A program made the translations under genes and the position numbers. A model generated the notes under the pieces. The model had not been told where the DNA came from and did no database searches. It worked only from the letters and a program-made list of their open reading frames with translations. Shown here piece after piece: positions 1-8,675 of a stretch of DNA of 64,000 nt. How positions within the stretch are numbered: the stretch's first letter is position 1; the number at the start of each line of letters is the position of its first letter. Source of the stretch: Cerasicoccus sp. TK19100 (GTDB lineage Bacteria; Verrucomicrobiota; Verrucomicrobiia; Opitutales; Cerasicoccaceae); assembly GCF_027257155.1 (NCBI RefSeq), contig NZ_JAPWDU010000006.1, forward strand, positions 124,001 through 188,000, given 5' to 3'.

Positions 1-1
1 G

Positions 2-94
2 ATCGCCCAGCGCCATGGCGGCAACTGCGGCGTTTCCTCGGAGCCCGGGCAGGGCGCGGAGTTCTGGGTAAAACTACCATTGGGCGATGAATGA
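2..94 (+). CDS. Sensor histidine kinase, C-terminal end only
   Basis: The window opens inside a gene. Frame 2 reads 30 codons and stops at 92-94. The peptide contains HGGN followed by GQGAEFWVKLP, which is the typical end of a HATPase_c domain (the stretch after the G2 box and the last beta strand). The rest of the protein lies upstream of the window. The next gene, a response regulator, begins inside its last codons, so the two are probably co-transcribed and act as partners in one phosphorelay. The signal sensed cannot be told. Confidence 0.75.
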   Translation: MAQRHGGNCGVSSEPGQGAEFWVKLPLGDE

Positions 95-557
95 CTTTGC
101 GACAGATGGCCGCTGCTTCATGCTGCTGCTGGCGGAGGATGAGGACGACCATGCGTGCCTCGTCGAGCGTAGCTTGGCCTGTGCACCGATCCCCGTGGAG
201 TTGACGCGTGTGCGCGATGGCGGCGAGGCGCTGGATTACCTGAACCGGCAGGGGGAATTCGCCCTGGCGGAACCGCCCGATCTGCTGTTGCTCGACCTGA
301 AATTACCGGGTGTGAGTGGTCTGGAGCTGCTGGAGGAAATCAGCCAATTGCCGCGCTTTGCCGCGTTGCCCAAGGTGGTGTATTCCACCTCGGTCGCTCA
401 CCGCGATGTGCAGCTTGCCTATGAGTTGGGCGCAAGCTCCTACCTGAAAAAGCCCATGGAGTTCACCGATTTTAAGCAAATGATTAGCGCCCTCTGTTTG
501 TACTGGGGTGTCTGGAATCAAGTCCCACCGATTGATCAATCGAACTATGAGAAGTAA
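87..557 (+). CDS. Single-domain response regulator (Rcp1-like)
   Basis: Stand-alone receiver domain of about 145-156 residues. It shows the acidic pocket (AEDEDD), the phospho-acceptor Asp in LLLLDLKLPG (residue 70 from the ATG at 87), the Ser/Thr switch in VYSTS and the conserved Lys in YLKKP. The layout (acidic start, ALDYL, DLKLPG) is that of Rcp1-type regulators paired with phytochrome-like or other cytosolic kinases. There is no DNA-binding output domain, so it probably passes phosphate on or works by protein contact. Two starts are possible: ATG 87, overlapping the kinase stop, or ATG 120, which begins right at the domain and is as likely. Its end overlaps the next gene by about 11 bp. 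Confidence 0.88.
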   Translation: MNDFATDGRCFMLLLAEDEDDHACLVERSLACAPIPVELTRVRDGGEALDYLNRQGEFALAEPPDLLLLDLKLPGVSGLELLEEISQLPRFAALPKVVYSTSVAHRDVQLAYELGASSYLKKPMEFTDFKQMISALCLYWGVWNQVPPIDQSNYEK

Positions 558-1635
558 ATACAACGTGTTCGTCGTCGAAGATAACGACGATCATTTCAAC
601 ATCATTAAGGGGCTGCTTTCTGCGAACCAAATGAATGTGAATTCGCTAGTGCGCGCGCAGTCCTCCCATGAGGCCGAGCGGGTGCTTAAGGAGAACAATT
701 TTGACGTAATCCTGCTGGACCTGAGCCTGCCGGACAGCTCGCCAGCGGAGACGATCGACTTGGCAACGGCCTTTGCGCCGAATACCGCCATCATCGTGTT
801 GACCTCGCTTTCCGAGGACGACTTGATCGAGCGTGCGCTTTCCGCGGGTGCTCAGGACTACATCGACAAATATTCGCTGGACAGCAACACGCTGGAGAAA
901 TCCATCACGCATGCCGTCGAACGAAAGCGGATCCTGTGTCAGCTCTCGCATAAAAACCAAGAGCTGGAGCGCTTTGGCAGTTTACTCGCGCACGAGATCG
1001 CCAATCCGGTGCAGACGATGGCCACCGCGCTTTGGCTGGCACAAGATGCTTTATCCCGCAGTGGCAACGAGGACGTGCTCGACGCCATCAACCTGGGTGT
1101 CAAATCCGGCGATCACCTGCGCCAGCTGATCAGTGATTTGCTCAAGCTGACTACGGAGGACAGCTTGGAGCGCGTTAGCTGGGTGGACCTCCACCACGTC
1201 GCCACAGAGGTGATTCAATACTGCCTGCTGCTGCACCCGACGAAGGATTATTCCATCGAAATCCTTGGCGATTTGCCGCGCGTGATGGCTTGCGAAACCA
1301 TTATCAAGCAGGTGTTGCAAAACCTGTTGGTTAACGCGATTCGCTACCGCCGTGAGGAATTTTTAAAGATTCAGATTTTCAGCAAATCCAACGACGACGA
1401 CCACCGTATTTGCGTGAGTGATAACGGGCAGGGCATCTCCAGCGAAGAGCGGGAGAAAATCTTCAGCATGTTTTACCGCCACCGTTCGAGCAAGGGGAAG
1501 GGCATCGGCCTCGGCTTTTGCCGGCGGGTGCTGGAGAAGCACGGCGGCAAACTATGGGTGGACTCAGAGGTCGGCGTGGGCAGCACGTTTTATTTTTCGC
1601 TTCCGCAGGTGCAGCCTGAGGCGGCGCTGGTGTAG
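547..1635 (+). CDS. Receiver-histidine kinase hybrid (REC-HisKA-HATPase)
   Basis: About 362 residues. An N-terminal receiver domain (acidic EDNDD, phospho-Asp about residue 58 in LLDLSLPD, Lys in YIDKYS) is followed by a HisKA helix pair with the H box in AHEIANP (His about residue 149). A HATPase_c domain follows with N box NLLVNAIRY, G1 box DNGQGI, F box FSMFYRH and G2 box GKGIGLGF. There are no membrane segments, so this is a cytosolic kinase regulated through its own receiver. I chose ATG 547, which overlaps the preceding gene by 11 bp. An upstream ATG at 508 would overlap by 50 bp. With the two genes before it, it forms a three-gene signalling operon. Confidence 0.9.
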   Translation: MRSKYNVFVVEDNDDHFNIIKGLLSANQMNVNSLVRAQSSHEAERVLKENNFDVILLDLSLPDSSPAETIDLATAFAPNTAIIVLTSLSEDDLIERALSAGAQDYIDKYSLDSNTLEKSITHAVERKRILCQLSHKNQELERFGSLLAHEIANPVQTMATALWLAQDALSRSGNEDVLDAINLGVKSGDHLRQLISDLLKLTTEDSLERVSWVDLHHVATEVIQYCLLLHPTKDYSIEILGDLPRVMACETIIKQVLQNLLVNAIRYRREEFLKIQIFSKSNDDDHRICVSDNGQGISSEEREKIFSMFYRHRSSKGKGIGLGFCRRVLEKHGGKLWVDSEVGVGSTFYFSLPQVQPEAALV

Positions 1636-1711
1636 CAGGCGGGGCTAATTTTCCTCCATGTGGCAAAGTGATTGACGGCTTCCGCTCTTTGCGGCTTAAA
1701 CATGCCCTGCT

Positions 1712-2455
1712 ATGGCTGACGCAAACTCCGGAAACTCCTCCCCGAAATACAAGCGCATCGTGCTCAAGCTCAGTGGTGAAGCCTTGGGTGATCGTTCCTC
1801 TGGTGACGCTATCAGTGGCGAAATCCTCCAACGCATCGCGGTGGAGATAAAGAAAGTTCACGATCTCGGCGTGCAGGTGTGCCTCGTCGTCGGAGGTGGC
1901 AATATCTTCCGTGGTAAGCTGGGTGCCGCCAGCGACCAGAAGGTCGACCGCACCACGGGCGACTTCATGGGCATGATGGCCACGATGATCAATGGCCTGG
2001 CGCTGATGGACTGCCTGGAGAAAAACGGCGTCCCGGTCCGCGTGCAAAGCGCGCTACATATCGAGGAAGTCGCCGAGCCATTCATTTTGCGCCGCGCGAT
2101 TCGCCACTTGGAAAAAGGCCGCGTGGTGATCTTTGTCGCCGGCACCGGCAACCCGTATTTCTCCACCGACACGACTGCCGCACTGCGCGCGAGTGAGATC
2201 GGTGCCGACGTCATCATGAAGGCAACCAAGGTAGACGGCATCTACAGCGAAGACCCGGTGAAGAACCCGGATGCCGAAAAGTTTGACAACATCACCTTCA
2301 TTGACGCGCTCAAAAACCAATACGCGGTCATGGACTCAACGGCGTTCTCGCTCTGCCTGGACAACGAGATGCCAATCATCGTCTTCAGCATGAACGAGCC
2401 CGACAGTATCCTCCGCGCCGTTCAGGGCGAGCCGATCGGCACGCTGGTTAGCTAA
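1712..2455 (+). CDS. pyrH: UMP kinase (uridylate kinase)
   Basis: Phosphorylates UMP to UDP with ATP in pyrimidine nucleotide synthesis; cytosolic hexamer of the amino-acid kinase fold. Visible signatures are KLSGEAL near the N-terminus (phosphate loop), [10 protein letters not shown] (UMP-binding glycine loop), [23 protein letters not shown], and [13 protein letters not shown] near the nucleotide site. The length of 247 aa is usual for bacterial PyrH. ATG 1712 leaves a short polar N-terminal extension before the first beta strand (YKRIVLKLS). A 76-nt gap separates it from the signalling operon. The frr gene follows after one small membrane-protein gene, the common bacterial pyrH-frr pairing. 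Confidence 0.97.
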   Translation: MADANSGNSSPKYKRIVLKLSGEALGDRSSGDAISGEILQRIAVEIKKVHDLGVQVCLVVGGGNIFRGKLGAASDQKVDRTTGDFMGMMATMINGLALMDCLEKNGVPVRVQSALHIEEVAEPFILRRAIRHLEKGRVVIFVAGTGNPYFSTDTTAALRASEIGADVIMKATKVDGIYSEDPVKNPDAEKFDNITFIDALKNQYAVMDSTAFSLCLDNEMPIIVFSMNEPDSILRAVQGEPIGTLVS

Positions 2456-2458
2456 AAA

Positions 2459-2725
2459 ATGGCTCTGCTGGACATCATCATTTTGTGCGCCCTCGTGCGC
2501 CTCAATTTGGAGATGAAATCGCCGGTTCCCTGCACGGTGATTTATGTTGTCGTTGCGCTGTTTTTCATGCTGATCAGCGGCTTACCAATTTTCGCGATGC
2601 TTGTATCGGCGGTGACGTATGCCGCGATGGCACTTCTTTTCTTCTGGGCGTTGATCAAGACGAAAAACTCTGCCGCCTGGTGGGTCATTGCGGTTGTCGG
2701 TGTGCTGGTGCTGGGGATTTTCTAA
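2459..2725 (+). CDS. Small membrane protein, unknown function
   Basis: 88 residues, starting 3 nt after the pyrH stop, so translation is probably coupled. Almost the whole chain is hydrophobic: three predicted membrane segments (about residues 3-12 with 25-45, 47-65 and 70-87) with few charged residues and one KTKN turn. I recognise no motif. Its place between pyrH and frr suggests shared transcription rather than a role in nucleotide metabolism. It could be a lineage-specific inner-membrane protein. Confidence 0.6.
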   Translation: MALLDIIILCALVRLNLEMKSPVPCTVIYVVVALFFMLISGLPIFAMLVSAVTYAAMALLFFWALIKTKNSAAWWVIAVVGVLVLGIF

Positions 2726-2808
2726 TCGCCCGACAGTTGTTTGGCGTTATTTCGAGTCGCTGCCTTCTTCGCTTTACACCGATTGAATAACCGATTGAAA
2801 TTCACGCT

Positions 2809-3369
2809 ATGGACCCTGATGAAATTTTGATGACCGCCAGCGACAGCATGAAAAAAGCTGTCGACCACACGCTGCACGAATTCAGCACGATTCACACTGG
2901 TAAGGCGTCGCCTGCCATGGTGGAAACGGTGCAAGTCGACGCTTATGGCAGTATGATGGCGCTCAAGGAAGTCGCCGCGATCACCACGCCCGACGCGCGC
3001 ACGATCAGCGTGCAGCCGTGGGACAAGACGGTGCTGAAAAGCGTCGAGTCTGCCTTGCTCAAGGCAAACCTCGGCTTCACGCCCAACATCATGGGCGACA
3101 AGATTTTCTGCCCGCTGCCCGAGCTGTCCAAGGAGCGCCGTAAGGACCTCGTCAAGATGTGCCACAACCTCGCCGAACAGGGCAAGGTCGGTGTGCGTTC
3201 GGCCCGCCGCGACGCGATGGACGCGATCAAGGCCGCCGAGAAGGAAAAGGAAATTTCCGAGGACGACCGCAAGCTCTACGAAAAGGAAGTCCAGGCCGAG
3301 ACTGACAAATACACCAAGGACATCGAGGAGCACCTGAAGAGCAAGGAAGCCGAGCTTCTGAAAGTGTAA
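2809..3369 (+). CDS. frr: Ribosome recycling factor
   Basis: Releases the 70S post-termination complex together with EF-G. At 186 aa it has the normal family length. Conserved landmarks are the N-terminal helix with HTGKASPAMVE, VDAYGSMMALKEVA, the domain II strand (ISVQPWDKTVLKSVE), LGFTPNIMGDKIFCPLPELSKERRKDLVK and the C-terminal helix pair with VRSARRDAMD. ATG 2809 lies 83 nt after the small membrane-protein gene. A repeat-rich spacer with an inverted-repeat partner follows directly and may help end transcription. Confidence 0.97.
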   Translation: MDPDEILMTASDSMKKAVDHTLHEFSTIHTGKASPAMVETVQVDAYGSMMALKEVAAITTPDARTISVQPWDKTVLKSVESALLKANLGFTPNIMGDKIFCPLPELSKERRKDLVKMCHNLAEQGKVGVRSARRDAMDAIKAAEKEKEISEDDRKLYEKEVQAETDKYTKDIEEHLKSKEAELLKV

Positions 3370-3372
3370 CGA

Positions 3373-3523
3373 TTGGGGATTTTGGATTTCGGATTGCGGA
3401 TTTTTGCAATTCGTCTCGATGCCGCATGCCATTTTAAATACTGCTTGGCGCAAAGTAAGCTGCCAAGTTGCTGTCATTCATGTCTGAACCATTCCGCAAT
3501 CCGCAATCCGCAATCCGCAATGC
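3373..3523. repeat. CCGCAAT short-repeat cluster, inverted halves
   Basis: Between frr and proB the + strand first carries GGATT-type units (GGATTTTGGATTTCGGATTGCGG at about 3378-3400). About 90 nt later, at 3489-3520, it carries their complements, CCGCAAT repeated four times. The two halves are complementary, so a stem can form around the intergenic spacer. The second half lies inside the proB reading frame and encodes a repetitive RNPQSAIRN-type stretch before the kinase domain. Similar repeats are scattered in several bacterial phyla (from memory). Confidence 0.7.
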
Positions 3524-4622
3524 CAAGCGGGTGGTGGTCAAGCTGGGCACGGGCATCCTCACCTCGACGGTGGGCTGCCTGGATGCGGCGTGTCTGGAGC
3601 AGATTGCCGCGCAGATTGCCGAGCTCAAGCAGCGCGGGCTGGAGGTAATTGTGGTCAGCTCTGGTGCAGTGGGTCTGGGCATGGGCCGGCTGGGGCTCAC
3701 GCAACGACCCAGTCGTTTAGCCGCGCAGCAGGCCTGCGCCGCAGTTGGGCAGAGCATACTCACCGAGACTTGGCAGGGTGCTTTTACGCCGCATAACATC
3801 ATTGTCGCTCAGCTATTGCTCACCCGGGATGACGTGCGTGGCCGCCGTCGCCATGTGGCGGTGCGCGACCTGCTCGAAGAGCTGATCAGCGAGGGCATCG
3901 TGCCGATCATCAATGAGAATGATTCCGTCAGCAAAGCCGAGCTGGAGCTGCTGGGCTTTGGCGATAACGACGTGCTTTCGTCGCTGGTGGCCAGTCTGGT
4001 GAAAGCCGATCTGCTCGCGATTTTATCCACTGCGCCCGGTGTGATTGATCGGTTGGGCAGTGGCGAAATTATTCCCTACATTGAGCGGATTTCCGCAGAG
4101 ATTGAGGCGCTGGCTGGCGGCTCGGAGAGCGCAACCGGCACCGGTGGCATGGTTACCAAGCTGGAGGCCGCGCGCATTGCGACGATGGCCGGAGCCACGG
4201 TTTTCATCGGGCATGGCAAGGAGCCGGATATTCTGCTGAAGCTACTCGGTGGCGAAGCGGTGGGCACGATCTTCGCGCCGGGTGATCAGTTGCTCAATGC
4301 GCGGCACCGCTGGATCGCCCATTTTCAGGAGTCGCGCGGCCTGCTCAAGGTCGACGCCGGTGCGGCGAGGGCTTTGCAGGAGAAAGGCAGCAGCCTGTTG
4401 GCCAAGGGGATTATTGCCGCCGAAGGCGAGTTCGACGTGGGCGATGTCGTCAGCGTGGCCGACCCGGATGGCGTGGTCTTCGCGCGCGGGGTGGTCCACT
4501 TCGACCAGGCAACCTTGCAGCCTTTGCTGGGCAAGAGCAACGCGGAGATCGCCGCGGCTCACCCGGACCTGACCCGCATGGAGATTATCCACCGCGACGA
4601 GCTGGTGCTGATGCGGCGCTAG
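3480..4622 (+). CDS. proB: Glutamate 5-kinase
   Basis: First step of proline synthesis: ATP-dependent phosphorylation of glutamate. The amino-acid kinase domain starts at VVVKLGTGILTS, with SSGAVGLGMGRLGL, the IINENDSVS substrate loop, FGDNDVLSSLVA and GTGGMVTKLEAA. A C-terminal PUA domain covers about the last 90 residues (GSSLLAKGI, VSVADPDG, GVVHF). About 380 aa is the normal length of the PUA-containing form. ATG 3480 is chosen; the first 15 residues are encoded by CCGCAAT repeats and are probably non-essential. An alternative upstream start at 3468 adds four residues. The gene ends tail-to-tail with scpA, with a 4-bp overlap. Confidence 0.95.
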   Translation: MSEPFRNPQSAIRNAKRVVVKLGTGILTSTVGCLDAACLEQIAAQIAELKQRGLEVIVVSSGAVGLGMGRLGLTQRPSRLAAQQACAAVGQSILTETWQGAFTPHNIIVAQLLLTRDDVRGRRRHVAVRDLLEELISEGIVPIINENDSVSKAELELLGFGDNDVLSSLVASLVKADLLAILSTAPGVIDRLGSGEIIPYIERISAEIEALAGGSESATGTGGMVTKLEAARIATMAGATVFIGHGKEPDILLKLLGGEAVGTIFAPGDQLLNARHRWIAHFQESRGLLKVDAGAARALQEKGSSLLAKGIIAAEGEFDVGDVVSVADPDGVVFARGVVHFDQATLQPLLGKSNAEIAAAHPDLTRMEIIHRDELVLMRR

Positions 4623-5515
4623 TTGGTCGGCTCGCTGTCGGCGGGGGTTTCGTCGAATTCGCTGGTGATTTCCTCGTCGTCAAAGACCTCGGCATCTTCG
4701 GGTGTTTCGATGCGCTTTTCGCAGCGGATGTCGCCGTAGGTGATGTCCTGCTCGACGATGAGCTTTTTCAATCGGGTCAGCTCCAGCACTGCCAGAAAGG
4801 TCGATACGAGCATATTGATACCGTAAGACTTGCCCTCGAATAGCTCGGTGAAGTTAAAGCGGTCGCGGGTTTCCAGGGTCGTCAGGATATACTCCATGCG
4901 GTCGGCGACGGAGACTTGCTCGTCGTGGATTTCGCCGGAGCGCATGCCTTCGGCCAGGCGGCGAAGGACGAGGTTGAAGGAATTCCAGACCTCGATTTTA
5001 TCGGTCGGCTTGAGCGGTCGCGCTTCTTTTTGGTCGTTGGATTCGCGGAAAATACGCGGTATGAGGTCCTGCTGCTGCTCGACGAGGTCCTGTAGCTGAT
5101 AGGCGGCCTCTTTGAATTTCTTGTATTCGAGGAGTTGCTGGACCAGTTCCCAGCGCGGGTCGGCCTCTTCTTCGTCTTCGGCGGCCTGCTTCACCTGTTC
5201 GTTGGTCGGCAGCAGCATGCGGCTTTTGACGTACATGAGCGTCGCCGCCATGACAAAAAAGTCTCCCGCGATCTCGAGGTTGAGCTGTTCCATCGACTTG
5301 AGCACGTCGAGGTATTGCCGAGTCACGCGCTCGATCGGGATGTCGTAGATGTCGATCTCGTTCTTGCGAATGAGGAACAATAGAAGATCGAGCGGCCCTT
5401 CGAAAACGGGCAATCGAATGGCGAGTTCCTGGCTTGGGCCCAAGGCACCATCCTGAATTTGTGGGCTGGTATCCGTCACGTTTGGCAGTGGAAATGATCC
5501 CCGCCTAAAGTTCAA
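4619..5515 (-). CDS. scpA: Segregation and condensation protein A
   Basis: Kleisin subunit of the SMC-ScpAB condensin, needed for chromosome compaction and segregation. The N-terminal signature is clear: FEGPLDLLLFLIRKNEIDIYDIPI followed by VTRQYLDVL, then AATLMYVKSRMLLP (SMC-neck binding helices). An acidic linker (EDEEEADPRWELVQQLLEYKKFKEAA) leads to a C-terminal winged-helix part (FLAVLELTRLKKLIVEQD, YGDI). At 298 aa it is slightly long because of an acidic tail. It is the first gene of a leftward block; scpB is not in view. Confidence 0.95.
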   Translation of the reverse strand: MNFRRGSFPLPNVTDTSPQIQDGALGPSQELAIRLPVFEGPLDLLLFLIRKNEIDIYDIPIERVTRQYLDVLKSMEQLNLEIAGDFFVMAATLMYVKSRMLLPTNEQVKQAAEDEEEADPRWELVQQLLEYKKFKEAAYQLQDLVEQQQDLIPRIFRESNDQKEARPLKPTDKIEVWNSFNLVLRRLAEGMRSGEIHDEQVSVADRMEYILTTLETRDRFNFTELFEGKSYGINMLVSTFLAVLELTRLKKLIVEQDITYGDIRCEKRIETPEDAEVFDDEEITSEFDETPADSEPTN

Positions 5516-5526
5516 TCGGAAAGCGC

Positions 5527-5988
5527 TTACTCCTCAATAATGAAGAGGAAGGTATTTGCTCCAGACTCAATCATTTGGCCGGTCGCGAGGTTGCCGTCGT
5601 CCACCGCTTGATCGATTTGGACGATCACGTTTTCGCTCGCTTCGTATCCGCTGATGCCGATGGCAAACTGATAATTCGAGGCATCGACAGTCCAATTACC
5701 GCCAATGACGGTGGTGTTGGTGATGACGTCGGCGCGAATGTAGTCGTAAAAGTCCGCTGGAGGACCGTTGCCAGTGCCTACCGGGTAAACACCCTCAGTC
5801 AAGTTGTAGCGGTTCACGGCTTCGGTGACCGCACGAAAATCATTCAGGAAGGCAGCAACACGAGTTCTTTCGCGAACAGCCTGAAATCCGGGAATCGCCA
5901 TGGCCAAAAGCACACCAATGATCAGGACTACCACCATAATTTCCAAAATGGTGAAGCCGCGGTGTGGTTGCTTTAGGGATGTATTCAT
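5527..5988 (-). CDS. Type IV pilin-like / pseudopilin protein
   Basis: 153 residues with a class III (prepilin peptidase) signal: a basic leader ending in G, then FTILEIMVVVLIIGVLL, the methylation site Phe and Glu at +5 followed by the hydrophobic helix. The remainder is a small globular head ending in a short acidic tail. The size and the N-terminal segment FQAVRERTRVAAFLNDFRAVTEAVNRY resemble pseudopilins (GspG-like) and minor pilins common in Verrucomicrobiota. No peptidase, ATPase or secretin gene is near, so its partner machine is elsewhere. It lies between scpA and lptD on the same strand, with 85 nt to lptD. Confidence 0.85.
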   Translation of the reverse strand: MNTSLKQPHRGFTILEIMVVVLIIGVLLAMAIPGFQAVRERTRVAAFLNDFRAVTEAVNRYNLTEGVYPVGTGNGPPADFYDYIRADVITNTTVIGGNWTVDASNYQFAIGISGYEASENVIVQIDQAVDDGNLATGQMIESGANTFLFIIEE

Positions 5989-6073
5989 CGCTTAGTTCCT
6001 AGATTTTCGGTCTGAAACTAAGGTGAATTCCGTATTCTTGTCCAGTCTAATCCCTGGTATTTGAGCTAAATCT

Positions 6074-8260
6074 TTAAAAACTTAACAAACGAACGCGAAC
6101 TTTCGCCTGAAAACCATCTTCGCGCGTAGCGCCCTGGAGGTAGCCGATCACGAACTCGATATCCCAAGAGTTGGCGAACCGCGTTTGCCAGCTGTAGTAT
6201 TGCTCGACGAGTTCACTCAGCTCGGCATCGATGCGCCATTCGGCGCGCAGGGCGTTGCGTTCGTTGACACGGTATTCGCCGCCGATGAGGAATTGGTTGA
6301 TATTTGAGCCGGGGATGTCGGTGACCATGTTGGTGCCGACGTAGGCTTGCCACTCCTCGCCGTCGACCACGGTGGTGCGGGTGCTGACTTGTGGGACGGA
6401 GGGCGAATTGGGATCGATGCGGACAAAGATAGAGGAAGACAGCCAGTAGGCGGGGCGGACGGTGAGCTCGGTGTAAATATCTGATGCAAAGCGATCACCC
6501 GGGCGGACAAATGGACGGTAGGGCGGGTTGATAATGACCTCTGTCGGGCGCTGGTCGAAGCGGAATTCGTGGTAGATGTTAAACTCGGCCATGTCGTAGG
6601 AGCCGTAGCCCTTGGCGCGGGTCTGTAGGGAGTTTTCCAGACCGTAGCGGATGGTGTTTTCCGCATAGAGGTCGTCGATGTTGCGCTTGTTGGCGAGGCC
6701 TAGGGGGTCGAGGTAGGTGTCAAAGGGGGAGCTGGTGTCGATCTTGGGGATCAGGGTGTTACCCGCGTCCGCGGCCGGAATGTAGCGATACTGGACAATG
6801 GGCTTCATCACGTGGCGAAGGCCATCTATGCCCCAGAATTCGTCTTTGACGTTCCAGTGGCCGGTGATCAGTGCTTCGAAATCCATACCGACTTCACCCA
6901 GCACGCGGGTGTAGGCCCCGTTGTGGTTGTAGGTGTTCCAGTAGTTGGTGAGCATCGCGCCGGCGACCGGGGTGACGGTGGCCCAATCGTTGAGCTTGGT
7001 CGGGCGGTTCAGGCCGTAGTAGGCGTTGAAGCGATTGGAGGTGGTTTCCGCAAACAGGCCGGTGGGGGACTTCTCCGACAGGCTGACGAAGTCTGCGCTG
7101 GCCCGGTGGTAAACGGTGGTTTCGAAAATCTCGGAGGGCAGCAGGTTAAAGCTGATTTCCGGCATGCGCTGGGCGACGAGCTCCCAGTCGTTGGGCTGGT
7201 AGCGCATGAAGGCACCAAAAACGAAATTATCACCCCGCAAGTTCGCGGATGCCCAGCTGTCCGGGATTTGGTTGTCATAGAAAAGCTCCTCGCGGAAGTC
7301 GCGCGTGACCTCGGAGTCCGACCACCAACTGAGGGTGCTGGCGATGTCGATATTGTCACCTACTTCGCCGAGGTGCCGCCATTCGATGAAGTCGCGGCTG
7401 CGGCGGATGGGGTTACCCAGTGTGTCCAGGCCAAGCTCGCTGCTGTCTCCCAGGTCGTAGATGAATCCCGTGTTGATGTAGCCAGACTGGTAGCCGTTGT
7501 CACCATTTTCGCCCAACTGCCAGTTGTATTTTGCCACCGGACCACCCAGGAAGCCGCGCTCGGAGTAGCCGTCGATATTGGCCCCGATTTTCAGCTCCGG
7601 CAACACGCGCACGAGCGCCTGATTTTGCACATAGGCACCGAGATTGCCCTGGTAGCCGACATCGCCGCGGTAATCGATGGGGGAGTCCTCTTCGATGTTT
7701 TGCTCGAAGTAGGGCATGTAGAAAATGGGAAACGATCCGAGGCGGAAGGTGGCGTCGTAAACTTCCAGCGTTTCGTTGTCCTTTACTAGGTAGCGCTTGG
7801 CCTTGATGTTGAGCGCGTAGGCGTCGGGCTCCTGGAAGTAGATGGTGCCGTCGGTGACTTCGATTTCCTCGTTGTTGCCGGAGATGCTGCCACCCTGCAA
7901 GAAGAGCGGGTGCCGGCCCATGCGGAAATCACCCGCGGCAAAGCTGCTGTGAAAGTAATCATACTCCGCCGTGTCGCTGAGGATGCGGAAGGAGCCCCGC
8001 GTCAGCTGGACGTTGTCATTGGCCTTGAGCGTGGAGGTGTCCTGCAGGAAGATAATCTCGTCACTCTTCAGGACGATGTTGCCGTGGCTGAGCTCGGCAT
8101 TGCCCTTGGCGACCATGGAGTTGGTGTCCGCGTCGTATTCCTGGCTATCGGATTCCAACTGGGGAAGCTCAGCGTCGACCTTGGGCAATTGAGCGCCAAG
8201 GCTGCTCGTGAAAATTACGCCCATCAGCACAGGGCAGGCAGCTCTCAGTTTAGTCAGCAC
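6074..8260 (-). CDS. lptD: LPS-assembly outer-membrane protein LptD
   Basis: 728 residues with an N-terminal signal peptide (cleavage likely after SLGA). An OstA/LptA-like jellyroll follows at about residues 35-145 (DTNSMVAKGNAELSHGN, VLKSDEIIF, LKANDNVQLTRGSF). The rest is a long beta-barrel region rich in alternating aromatic and polar residues, ending with a Phe (VRLLSF), as expected for BAM substrates. It inserts LPS in the outer leaflet of the outer membrane. The gene is divergent from the cupin gene, with an 82-nt spacer. Its presence supports a didermic, LPS-bearing host. Sequence similarity to proteobacterial LptD is weak in the barrel, so the call rests on domain order and size. Confidence 0.88.
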   Translation of the reverse strand: MLTKLRAACPVLMGVIFTSSLGAQLPKVDAELPQLESDSQEYDADTNSMVAKGNAELSHGNIVLKSDEIIFLQDTSTLKANDNVQLTRGSFRILSDTAEYDYFHSSFAAGDFRMGRHPLFLQGGSISGNNEEIEVTDGTIYFQEPDAYALNIKAKRYLVKDNETLEVYDATFRLGSFPIFYMPYFEQNIEEDSPIDYRGDVGYQGNLGAYVQNQALVRVLPELKIGANIDGYSERGFLGGPVAKYNWQLGENGDNGYQSGYINTGFIYDLGDSSELGLDTLGNPIRRSRDFIEWRHLGEVGDNIDIASTLSWWSDSEVTRDFREELFYDNQIPDSWASANLRGDNFVFGAFMRYQPNDWELVAQRMPEISFNLLPSEIFETTVYHRASADFVSLSEKSPTGLFAETTSNRFNAYYGLNRPTKLNDWATVTPVAGAMLTNYWNTYNHNGAYTRVLGEVGMDFEALITGHWNVKDEFWGIDGLRHVMKPIVQYRYIPAADAGNTLIPKIDTSSPFDTYLDPLGLANKRNIDDLYAENTIRYGLENSLQTRAKGYGSYDMAEFNIYHEFRFDQRPTEVIINPPYRPFVRPGDRFASDIYTELTVRPAYWLSSSIFVRIDPNSPSVPQVSTRTTVVDGEEWQAYVGTNMVTDIPGSNINQFLIGGEYRVNERNALRAEWRIDAELSELVEQYYSWQTRFANSWDIEFVIGYLQGATREDGFQAKVRVRLLSF

Positions 8261-8342
8261 GCGGGCGACGATAGGGCAGGCGTGGCGCGTTTCACAAGGC
8301 TATTTGTTGCATGTTTGCGACCCTTTCCGTTAACTGGTTGCC

Positions 8343-8675
8343 GTGACGCCAGAAAACCTCCTCGCCAATCTCCCCACGTCGCTGCCCGCTGAGCTGATGG
8401 AAGACCTCGTCTGTGCCAATGGCGTGCGCATCGAGCGCATCGTCTCCACCGGCCAATGCTCGGCACCCGGTGACTGGTATGACCAGGCCGAAAACGAGTG
8501 GGTATTGTTGCTCGCTGGCGCGGCCCGGTTGGAGATCGAGGAAAACGACTCTTGCCGCAAGCTGGAGCTCCACGCCGGTGACCATTGTTTCCTCCCTGCG
8601 CACCAACGCCACCGCGTCGACTGGACCGACCCCGCGCAGCCTACCGTTTGGCTGGCGGTATGGTGGCCAGCATAG
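8343..8675 (+). CDS. Cupin-fold protein
   Basis: 110 residues forming a single small cupin barrel: EWVLLLAGAARLEIE (strand pair with the glycine turn), LHAGDHCFLPAHQRHRV (the second cupin motif with two His residues) and a closing strand ending WWPA. This fold usually binds one metal ion in sugar or small-molecule enzymes and sensors; the substrate cannot be told. The gene is divergent from lptD. Its last 37 nt recur 578 bp downstream (9212-9248), beyond a small convergent gene, which suggests a later insertion or local duplication. Confidence 0.75.
   Translation: MTPENLLANLPTSLPAELMEDLVCANGVRIERIVSTGQCSAPGDWYDQAENEWVLLLAGAARLEIEENDSCRKLELHAGDHCFLPAHQRHRVDWTDPAQPTVWLAVWWPA

Noticed and set aside
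6812-7789. Long antisense open frame (325 codons) opposite lptD
   Set aside because: It is the mirror of the lptD codon usage; the encoded protein has no domain and the lptD reading is well supported.
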